NCBI GenBank assembly: GCA_902779125.1
Contig: CACZAC010000016.1
Span: 1 to 46,136, forward strand
From: an uncultured Bacteroidales bacterium
Lineage (GTDB): Bacteria; Bacteroidota; Bacteroidia; Bacteroidales; Muribaculaceae
DNA length: 46,136 nt
Direction: 5' to 3'
Shown here: piece by piece, positions 34,461-41,772 of the stretch
Position numbering within the stretch: position 1 is the first letter of the stretch
How the letters are laid out: the number at the start of each line of letters is the position of its first letter
Made by a program: the position numbers and the translations under genes
Notes under the pieces: model-generated
The model's database searches: none
What the model was told of the DNA's origin: nothing
What the model saw: the letters and a program-made list of their open reading frames with translations, nothing else

Positions 34461-35525
34461 ATGAATACTACAAAGAAACTGAATACACTGCTGCTGGCAA
34501 TGCTGGCATGCATGACGGCATGGTCACAGAACCTGATGTTAAGCCAAGAGGAACCCGAGGACGAGATTGCGGTAGTGGGTTACTTCTGCAAGAACGACAC
34601 GATGACCTACAGGCAGACGCACAACAAGTACAAGATCCAAGGGAACGATACGACAGTCAGCGAGTCCTATGTGGAAGAATTCATGATAGTGGTGACTGAC
34701 TCGACCAGCGACGGTTACAAGATGAAGTACATTCCGCTGAGCTTCACCCTCCATGATGCCGACACGGTCACCAGCCTGATGACTAATGCCATGAGCCAGT
34801 TGATGCAGTCGGTTGTGTGTGAGTTCACAACCGATGAGATGGGATTGCTCAAAAGCATCACCAACTGGCGCGAGATACGCGACCAACTCAAAAAGGGTGT
34901 AAAGGTCACATGCGACACGTTGTACGCGACCATCCCGGATATGGACAGCATCATGCCCCGAAAGTCGCTGGAAAACATCCTGTTGCTCCATTTCTCAACC
35001 GAGGAGGGCATCCGCAATTCATACGAGGAATTGGAGAATCTCTTCGGGTTGCACGGCTCCACGTTTGACCTCGGTGATAAGGAAGTAGATACCGAGGAAC
35101 AAGGTTACCCCCAGCACATATCCGCCAGGGTAGGATACACTACTATCGAGGACGAGGAGGATGACTTCGACGGCGATTATGCCATCTCAACACTGTCAAC
35201 TACGACTATTCCTGTCGAGGATGTGATGGATCTTGGCTTCGGCGCGCTGTCAATGATCGTGAGCGACATGGCCAATGACAGCCTGGAAGCGGTTCGCGAC
35301 CAGATTGTTGATTCGCTGAAAATCTCGAAGCCCAATGGCGCTGAAGTCATTGTCAAAGAGTATTACGGGTTTTTCTTGAACGGATGGCCCAAAGAATACT
35401 ATTTCGAGAAAGCGTTTGACCTGGGATTCGGCCAGAACATCGAGACCCGCTATATCGAATGGATTTCCCGCAATTGGCACATCTACATCCGCGACGACGA
35501 GAACGAATCAACAACACACATCTAA
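34461..35525 (+). CDS. Secreted protein of unknown function
   Basis: I do not recognise this 354-residue protein. It has a signal peptide (MNTTKKLNTLLLAMLACMTAWSQ) and no lipobox in the usual place, so it should be periplasmic or exported. The body is acidic, with clusters such as EEPEDEIA and EDEEDDFDGDY, and has no membrane segment after the signal. The region VVGYFCKNDTMTYRQTHNKY resembles the start of a beta-rich domain. It has its own near-consensus promoter and a very strong hairpin after it, so it appears monocistronic, between the GH97 gene and the TonB receptor operon. Nothing in the context fixes its role. Confidence 0.7.
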   Translation: MNTTKKLNTLLLAMLACMTAWSQNLMLSQEEPEDEIAVVGYFCKNDTMTYRQTHNKYKIQGNDTTVSESYVEEFMIVVTDSTSDGYKMKYIPLSFTLHDADTVTSLMTNAMSQLMQSVVCEFTTDEMGLLKSITNWREIRDQLKKGVKVTCDTLYATIPDMDSIMPRKSLENILLLHFSTEEGIRNSYEELENLFGLHGSTFDLGDKEVDTEEQGYPQHISARVGYTTIEDEEDDFDGDYAISTLSTTTIPVEDVMDLGFGALSMIVSDMANDSLEAVRDQIVDSLKISKPNGAEVIVKEYYGFFLNGWPKEYYFEKAFDLGFGQNIETRYIEWISRNWHIYIRDDENESTTHI

Positions 35526-35589
35526 AAAACGCCACGGTACGCCACAGTGCGCTCCAGTCTGAATACGCTCATCAAGGTACACAAAAAGA

Positions 35590-35630
35590 AGAACCGCCGG
35601 ACGACTGATTATCAGTCGTCCGGCGGTTCT
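35590..35630. terminator. 19-bp perfect hairpin after the unknown secreted protein
   Basis: AGAACCGCCGGACGACTGA (35590-35608) pairs perfectly with 35612-35630 around a 3-nt loop. No T-run follows on the plus strand, whereas the minus strand has TCTTTTTGT after the stem. It may end the plus-strand transcript as a strong stem or work mainly on the minus strand. Confidence 0.75.
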
Positions 35631-35655
35631 CGCTGTAAACTCTACAGGCAATAAA

Positions 35656-35870
35656 TCACAACATTGTGTGGCAGTTATTAGCATCGTTGTCACCTGATTC
35701 ACCATAACATATAATACTGATACTCTGCTGTCAACGTGTGGCAGCGTGTGGCACTATGTGCCTATCCCGGTTGCCATTGTTGACAACCGTTTTTCGTTGC
35801 TAAGGCCATGGTCTTTACCATCTTTTAGGTATTGTGCTTCTCGGTGTTTGGGAGTAATTTTATACTCCAA
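35656..35870 (+). promoter_or_regulatory. Control region of the TonB receptor operon, homologous to 45793-46000
   Basis: The core 35746-35807 matches 45875-45936 at 48 of 62 positions without gaps. Looser similarity extends upstream (TCACAACATTG with TCACCACATCG; CCTGATT; ACTGATA). GTGTGGCA recurs at 35667, 35736 and 35746, and GGCACTATGTGCC forms a 5-3-5 palindrome. TTG at 35832-35834 and TAATTTTA at 35855-35862 are the probable -33 and -7 boxes, 18 bp before the ATG at 35881. The rest of the 35526-35880 gap holds only the hairpin above. Confidence 0.65.
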
Positions 35871-35880
35871 AATCGTTGAA

Positions 35881-38610
35881 ATGCACTTAATTAGAAACAT
35901 TATATTATTCTTATCGATTATATCTGTACAATTCGCTGATGCTCAGTCGATTATCAGCGGAATAGTACTGGATGCCGAGACATTGGAACCCGTTATTGGT
36001 GCCACCATCGCAAATGCGAAGCTAGGGAAAGCCCTCACGGTCACTCAAACGGACGGCTCGTTCAGCATACCTAAAAATAATGATGTCCAATTGAGAATCA
36101 CGTCTATCGGCTATAAGCCGCTGGTGACAGCGCCCACACGAGACGGCCGTTATCTGTTACACGCTGAGATAAGTCAGCTGGGCGAAGTGGTCGTGACAGC
36201 CCAAGAGAACCGTGGCCTTACGACATCATCCCGAATCGAAAAACACGCCATGGAGCACCTGCAACCGTCGAGCTTTGCCGACCTGCTGGAGTTGATACCC
36301 GGAGGCCGCAGCCATGACCCGTCGCTGAGCGCCCCCAACAACATCCACATCCGCGAGATTGCCAGCGGCAGCAGCAACTACGCCACCTCGTCGCTGGGCA
36401 CCAGCTTCGTCATCGACGGCGCTCCCATCTCGACCAATGCCAACATGCAGTACCTGGCCGGAGCCTGGGACGATATGGCTACCAGCCGAGACAACACCAA
36501 TGCAGGTGTTGATATGCGCGGCATCTCGACCGATGACATCCAGAGCGTCGAAATTGTCCGCGGTATTCCGTCGGTGGAGTATGGCGACCTGACCAGTGGT
36601 CTGGTGAAGATTGAACGTCGCCGTGGCGGACACGACCTGAAATTCCGCTTGAAAGCAGACATGGGCTCCAAACTGCTGTATGGTGCCAAGGATTTTGAAT
36701 GGGAAAAGCGACATTTGACCTTGAATATAAGCGCCGACTATCTGGATGCCAAAGCCGACCCCCGCAATCGACTTGAGAACTACAAGCGCATGACTTTCTC
36801 CACCCGAATGCAGAAACGTTGGGAAAAGAAGGATTACAGCCTCACCCTATCATCCAATATTGATTTCTCCAGATCGCTTGACAATGACAAGGAAGACATC
36901 GACCAGACCTATAGCGCCGAGGATTCCTATAAGTCAAGCTACAACCGATATGCCCTACTGAACGCTTTGCAATTCAAGAGCAAACAGAACTCGTGGTTCA
37001 AGTCGGCAGAGATGACTGTATCGGCATCGCTGGAAAACGACCTGATTGAGCGCACACGCTTGGTGCAACTGTCGCGCATGACTGTCGCCCCCCTTTCCAA
37101 GGATGAAGGCGAAAACGATGCCTACATCTTGCCATTCAAGTATATCGGGCACCACGAGGTGGAAGGCAAGCCACTCAACGTCTATGCCAAGCTGAATGCC
37201 CGATTGCAGGTTCCAAACAACCGTCTGTCCAACACACTGCTGCTGGGCGTAGATTGGAACTTGGACAAGAATCTGGGACGCGGACAAGTGTTTGACCCCC
37301 ACACGCCGGTATATACCAGCATCTCATCGCGTGCGCGTTCACTTAAAGAGATTCCTGCCAATCATCGCCTGTCAGCCTATGCCGAGGAACGCTTGAAATG
37401 GCCAACGCCTATTGGAACGCTTGAGGCGACGGCTGGCATCCGAGGCACAACGCTGCTCAACCTTGACGCTGAGTATAAGATGAACGGCAAACTCTATTGG
37501 GACCCGCGTGTTAACATCGGCTACTCGCTACCCAAACTGTCGCTCTTTGGACAGCCGACCTTCATCCGCATCGCAGCAGGCATCGGTCAGCACACCAAGA
37601 TGCCCACCATGGAGCAACTGTTTCCCGACCTGCTCTACATCGATTTCATCCAGTTGAACTATTATCACGACAATCCCGATTACCGCCGCATCAACCTGAT
37701 GACCTATGTCGTCAATCCGCGCAACACCGCTCTAGAGCCAGCCCGCAACCTCAAGAAGGAGTTGTCGCTAGACATCAATATCGGTGGCAACAGGCTGGCA
37801 ATTACGGCATTCCGCGAGAAGATGACCTCGGGATTCCGCATGCAGTCATATTACCAGACCTATCAATACAAGCAATATGACGCAAGCGGCATCAATGCCG
37901 CAAGTCTGACGGCACAGCCCAGCCTAAATGAACTGCCTTTCACCGTCATCAATGAATTGGCTGGTTATGGCAACTACACCAACGGCAGCATGACCTTGAA
38001 GGAGGGCATTGAATATACCATCGAGACCAAGCGTTTCCCCGTGGTCCTGACCCGCCTGACCATCAACGGCGCCTACTTCCGCACGACCTACAATAACTCT
38101 ATCGTGGACTCTTACCGTCCCAGCCAGGTGATTGATAACCGCCAGATTCAATATGTGGGACTGTATGCCAACGATGACGGCTCGGTGAGAGAGGCGTTCA
38201 ACACCAATTTCACGCTCGACACCGATGTGCCCCGCCTCAAGTTGGGCTTCTCTTTATCTGCTCAATGCCTGTGGTTCACGTCCTCGCAGCGCAAGGAGGT
38301 CAGCAACTACCCCGTCCAGTATATAGCCCCCGACGGCAGCATCCACGATTGGCAGGACAGCGATGCCAGCGACATGTACCTGCGCTGGCTAGTAAGGGAC
38401 TACACTCCCTCGCAGTTTGAGAAAAACCGCGTTCCGTTCGCTATGAACGTCAACATGAAAGTCACTAAAAAGCTCTTTGACGACCGGCTCTACGTTGCCA
38501 TGTTCTGCAACAAACTGTGGGATTACACGCCCGACTATGACAGTCGCGGCACGACTATCCGTCGCCATGTCACCCCGTATTTCGGACTCGAAATGAACAT
38601 CAAGTTATGA
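35881..38610 (+). CDS. TonB-dependent outer-membrane receptor with carboxypeptidase-like N-terminal domain
   Basis: The 909-residue receptor has a signal peptide (MHLIRNIILFLSIISVQFAD), a carboxypeptidase-regulatory-like sandwich at about 24-100 (ISGIVLDAETLEPVIGATI), a TonB box and plug from about 104 (LGEVVVTAQ; FVIDGAPI; VEIVRGIPSVEYGDLTSG) and a long beta-barrel. It lacks an STN domain and the SusC signature region, so it is a siderophore/vitamin-type or small-molecule receptor rather than a SusC. The frame is open upstream to a GTG at 35746, but that lies in the conserved control region; the ATG at 35881 begins a good signal peptide. It overlaps the next gene by 4 bp (ATGA) and heads a five-gene operon. 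The ligand is unknown. Confidence 0.92.
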   Translation: MHLIRNIILFLSIISVQFADAQSIISGIVLDAETLEPVIGATIANAKLGKALTVTQTDGSFSIPKNNDVQLRITSIGYKPLVTAPTRDGRYLLHAEISQLGEVVVTAQENRGLTTSSRIEKHAMEHLQPSSFADLLELIPGGRSHDPSLSAPNNIHIREIASGSSNYATSSLGTSFVIDGAPISTNANMQYLAGAWDDMATSRDNTNAGVDMRGISTDDIQSVEIVRGIPSVEYGDLTSGLVKIERRRGGHDLKFRLKADMGSKLLYGAKDFEWEKRHLTLNISADYLDAKADPRNRLENYKRMTFSTRMQKRWEKKDYSLTLSSNIDFSRSLDNDKEDIDQTYSAEDSYKSSYNRYALLNALQFKSKQNSWFKSAEMTVSASLENDLIERTRLVQLSRMTVAPLSKDEGENDAYILPFKYIGHHEVEGKPLNVYAKLNARLQVPNNRLSNTLLLGVDWNLDKNLGRGQVFDPHTPVYTSISSRARSLKEIPANHRLSAYAEERLKWPTPIGTLEATAGIRGTTLLNLDAEYKMNGKLYWDPRVNIGYSLPKLSLFGQPTFIRIAAGIGQHTKMPTMEQLFPDLLYIDFIQLNYYHDNPDYRRINLMTYVVNPRNTALEPARNLKKELSLDINIGGNRLAITAFREKMTSGFRMQSYYQTYQYKQYDASGINAASLTAQPSLNELPFTVINELAGYGNYTNGSMTLKEGIEYTIETKRFPVVLTRLTINGAYFRTTYNNSIVDSYRPSQVIDNRQIQYVGLYANDDGSVREAFNTNFTLDTDVPRLKLGFSLSAQCLWFTSSQRKEVSNYPVQYIAPDGSIHDWQDSDASDMYLRWLVRDYTPSQFEKNRVPFAMNVNMKVTKKLFDDRLYVAMFCNKLWDYTPDYDSRGTTIRRHVTPYFGLEMNIKL

Positions 38611-38990
38611 AACATCACATTCTATTCCTTTTACCGATAGCACTCGTCATGCTGCTCACCGCCTGCGCCCCAGTGGAAGATGACATTTTCACTACCGCAC
38701 ACATCACAGTAACAGGTGGGGATGATGTGACAGTCACCAGTGTCCAGGCTCAGGTGAAGTTGATCAATGTAAACAGCCGCCAAGTCACGACAGCCGCCGA
38801 TTTTGATGGAGTCAGCGCAACGGTGGAACTGTTGCGTGGAGCCTATCAGATAGACATTGAAGGCGTTGCCACATGCCAATCGGCCGAAAACAACATCCGC
38901 ATGCGCCAGTTCCGCTGCCAGAGCGACTATGTGGAATTCGTCGGTCGCGACAACAACGAGGTCACATTAAAAATCATTTTTCTTGACTGA
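38607..38990 (+). CDS. Small lipoprotein of the receptor operon
   Basis: The 127-residue protein has a lipoprotein signal ending LLTAC, with Cys20 as the likely lipidated residue. The mature part is a small beta-rich domain: ITVTGGDDVTVTSVQAQVKL and VELLRGAYQIDIEGVA resemble the beginning of the DUF4876-like protein encoded two genes downstream (TLTNVETKQVTSIEG and LKAGTYNIVVTGHL). Two further cysteines, in ATCQSAEN and FRCQSD, may pair. Its start overlaps the receptor stop by 4 bp and the next ATG is 1 bp after its stop, so it is translationally coupled with both. A ligand-capturing partner of the receptor is a reasonable inference, not shown. Confidence 0.85.
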   Translation: MKHHILFLLPIALVMLLTACAPVEDDIFTTAHITVTGGDDVTVTSVQAQVKLINVNSRQVTTAADFDGVSATVELLRGAYQIDIEGVATCQSAENNIRMRQFRCQSDYVEFVGRDNNEVTLKIIFLD

Positions 38991-38991
38991 C

Positions 38992-40488
38992 ATGAGACGC
39001 CAATTCTTGCTTATACTCATCTTCATGACCATTAAGGCGCTGGCGATTGCCTCCAATGCGGACACGGCACTGGTCGAGCACACGTCGATAGGACTACAGC
39101 CCATGATGGAGGCTATACGCAACCCGGCCCTGCATGGTCTTGCCTATAAGACCTCATTCTCGCAACTGGCATTGGGAATCGACATGCAGCATCAGTCCCG
39201 AGCCTTTGTCCCCGAGAAGGGTAACGGCTATGCCCTGCCATACCTCAAAGTCAGCACCCATCATTCCTTGAATGAGCGTTCCACCGTATGGGGTGAAGCC
39301 TCCTACATGACAGGAAAGCAGCACAACGTCAAGTGGAACTCCACCAGTGATTACGACCTGTTGCAGCCGTACATACTCGCCGACACCCTGGGCGGTGATA
39401 CAAGGCGCGAACGTTACAGCGTCTCGGGAGGATATGCTACGAGCATCAACCGATGGCTACTGGGAGCCGAGATGCTTGTCCGTGCCGAACAGGAATACCG
39501 TGGCCATGACCCTCGCATGAGGGGTATCGTCACCGACTTGACCTTGCGTCTGGGCGGCGGCTATGATTTGGGGCGATATCGTCTTGGAGCCGCCGTTGAG
39601 GGCAATATCTACAAGCAGACCAACAGCGTCGCTTTTTACCGCGAGGAAGGTGTCATCCCTGAGTATCAAATGACTGGTCTGGGCACTGAATACAGCCGTT
39701 TCTCGGGCGACAAGCGAAGCCTCTATTATGACGGAGGAGGAATGGCTGTCGTGCTTCACGCCTCCCCCATCGGTCAAAGTGGACCCTATGCCGATGTCAT
39801 GCTTGATGAGCACCGTTATCACCGCAAACTCGCAGAATATAACTCCATGCCGCTTACCGACCTCTATAACGAGCACGTTGGAGCGACCATCGGCTGGGAA
39901 AAAGAGAAGAATCACAGTCTAGCCGTTTTCGGACACATTGACTACACGAAGCGAACGGGCAACGAGCACATTGGCGGCACATCCGATGCACGCTACTTTC
40001 CTGTCATCGCTTGTCTGACGATGTACAAAAGCCATATTTTGGAAACCTATGCCGGAGCGCTCTATGGAAGGGGTAACTGGCACATCAATATGACAGCGGG
40101 ATACAGAGAAGTGAGCGAGGAATATGTCTATCCACACCGCCAGATGGATGCCGCCCACGTTTATGGCCGACTGCAGGGGCAATGCTTCATCAGGCCGTCA
40201 GGTAAATGGTTGTTGACTCTGAACGCCCATGCTTCCTACTATGCCAACACTAGCGACAAGCTGCAAATGCCGTTTGCCAACATGGATGCTGCTTTCACCA
40301 GCTTGATTCAGCACAAACAGCAATTTGCTGCTGCCAATTACACCGATTTTGGTGCCAAGGTGCGTGCCGATTACGCCTTGAAACACTCCCGCTATGGACT
40401 TTTTGCCGAAGCAGGAGGAGCAATGACCTTGTGTTCGGCCAGCGAGCATCAGACGGCATTTCACTGTTCAATAGGAATTACTTTTTAA
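38992..40488 (+). CDS. DUF6850-like outer-membrane beta-barrel protein
   Basis: The 498-residue protein has an N-terminal signal (MRRQFLLILIFMTIKALAIA) and alternating aromatic/polar strands throughout, ending in Phe (SIGITF), typical of an outer-membrane barrel. It resembles DUF6850 proteins, which I recall next to TonB receptors and DUF4876 proteins in Bacteroidales. Its function is undescribed as far as I know. An in-frame TTG at 38983 would overlap the previous gene; the ATG at 38992 gives a better signal peptide and sits 1 bp after the preceding stop. No plug, TonB box or enzyme motif is visible, so it may be a second channel or a surface anchor for the system. Confidence 0.82.
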   Translation: MRRQFLLILIFMTIKALAIASNADTALVEHTSIGLQPMMEAIRNPALHGLAYKTSFSQLALGIDMQHQSRAFVPEKGNGYALPYLKVSTHHSLNERSTVWGEASYMTGKQHNVKWNSTSDYDLLQPYILADTLGGDTRRERYSVSGGYATSINRWLLGAEMLVRAEQEYRGHDPRMRGIVTDLTLRLGGGYDLGRYRLGAAVEGNIYKQTNSVAFYREEGVIPEYQMTGLGTEYSRFSGDKRSLYYDGGGMAVVLHASPIGQSGPYADVMLDEHRYHRKLAEYNSMPLTDLYNEHVGATIGWEKEKNHSLAVFGHIDYTKRTGNEHIGGTSDARYFPVIACLTMYKSHILETYAGALYGRGNWHINMTAGYREVSEEYVYPHRQMDAAHVYGRLQGQCFIRPSGKWLLTLNAHASYYANTSDKLQMPFANMDAAFTSLIQHKQQFAAANYTDFGAKVRADYALKHSRYGLFAEAGGAMTLCSASEHQTAFHCSIGITF

Positions 40489-40528
40489 TAACAATCAAAT
40501 AATCATTAACTCATTAAAAAACAAAAGA

Positions 40529-41767
40529 ATGAAAAAGTGTATCTTGAAAGGCATCCTAATGATGCTCACCGCAGCCCTGTGTTTAACATCTTGCAATGGT
40601 GATGACCCGATTCCCGTCATCCCCACCTCGATGGTGACCCTGGAGGTTCCCGCAAACCTGCAGAATGCTGTCCTCAGCAATGCAGTCGCCACACTGACCA
40701 ATGTCGAGACCAAACAGGTCACTTCCATTGAAGGCAGCAAGTTTGTCAAGGAGGGCAATGGTTACAAAATCATGTGCAACGACTTGAAGGCTGGAACCTA
40801 TAACATTGTAGTAACAGGTCATCTTGACTTCACGCTCAACGGCGTTGCAGGACAGAAGGATTTTGAGGTAAAATCAGATAACGTAGTTCTCAGCAACACC
40901 TCTCACGACCTGAAAATGGTTGTCTCAACATTTACGGCCCAGGGTGGTTTCGTCATCAGCGAAATCTTCTTCACCGGTACCTCGACACCCGAAGGAAAAT
41001 CCTATAGCGGCGACCAGTACATCATCATCACCAACAACTCTGATGTCACCCTGTATGCCGACAGTATCGCTGTGCTCGAGTCGGCCTTCCTGACGACATC
41101 CAAAGAGGACTACACCCCCGACATCATGTCCACCCACTTCTCGGTGCAGGCCTGCTACATGATTCCCGGTAATGGCAAGAGTGTTCCAGTTGAGCCCGGC
41201 CAGAGCCTCAAGCTGGCTGTCAACGCCATCAACCACAAGACCGAACAGCCTAACTCCATCGACCTGAGCAAAGCTGACTTTGAATTCTATGACGAGACGT
41301 CCAATCCCAACTTCACCGACCCCGATGGTGAAGCCCCCAACCTGGACAAGTGGTACTGCTACACCGCCACGATTTACCAGTTCCACAGCCGTGGCTTCAA
41401 CTCGATGGCGATTGCCAAGATGAAGACCAGCAAAGAAGACTGGCTCGAGAATTATGTCTATGATGCCACCTATCTGTTTGTCTTTGGTGACTTCTCCAAG
41501 GAGATGACCAAGAGCGGAATCTATAAGGTGCCCAACGAGTGGATTCTCGACGGTGTGAACCTGAGTGTGGAGTCGGTACGCGAATGGAATGTGCTCGATG
41601 CATCGATTGATGCCGGCTGGACCTACTGTGGCAAGGTGGATCGTGACGACACCCGCTTCAACAAGTCGGTAATCCGCAAGCAAGATGCCAATGGTAAATA
41701 CGTTGACACCAACAACTCGACCAACGACTTCACCCCCGAAGCACCTGCTTCGTTGCTCAACAAATAA
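40529..41767 (+). CDS. DUF4876-like lipoprotein
   Basis: The 412-residue protein has a lipobox (LCLTSC, Cys22) after a hydrophobic signal, then an N-terminal beta domain at about 35-130 (MVTLEVPANLQNAVLSNAVA; AGTYNIVVTGHLDFTLNGVA), resembling the small lipoprotein of the same operon. A larger domain follows from about 140; its start, FVISEIFFTGTSTPEGKSY and YIIITNNSDVTLYADSIAV, recalls lamin-tail domains. It fits the DUF4876 family. It lies 40 bp after the barrel gene and 5 bp before the M16 peptidase gene. Probably exposed on the outer membrane, it may bind the substrate of the receptor or peptidase; no catalytic residues are evident. Confidence 0.85.
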   Translation: MKKCILKGILMMLTAALCLTSCNGDDPIPVIPTSMVTLEVPANLQNAVLSNAVATLTNVETKQVTSIEGSKFVKEGNGYKIMCNDLKAGTYNIVVTGHLDFTLNGVAGQKDFEVKSDNVVLSNTSHDLKMVVSTFTAQGGFVISEIFFTGTSTPEGKSYSGDQYIIITNNSDVTLYADSIAVLESAFLTTSKEDYTPDIMSTHFSVQACYMIPGNGKSVPVEPGQSLKLAVNAINHKTEQPNSIDLSKADFEFYDETSNPNFTDPDGEAPNLDKWYCYTATIYQFHSRGFNSMAIAKMKTSKEDWLENYVYDATYLFVFGDFSKEMTKSGIYKVPNEWILDGVNLSVESVREWNVLDASIDAGWTYCGKVDRDDTRFNKSVIRKQDANGKYVDTNNSTNDFTPEAPASLLNK

Positions 41768-41772
41768 ACCCG

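Noticed and set aside
35746-35880. 45-codon N-terminal extension of the TonB receptor from a GTG
   Set aside because: It lies inside the conserved control region and across the proposed promoter; the ATG at 35881 starts a normal signal peptide.
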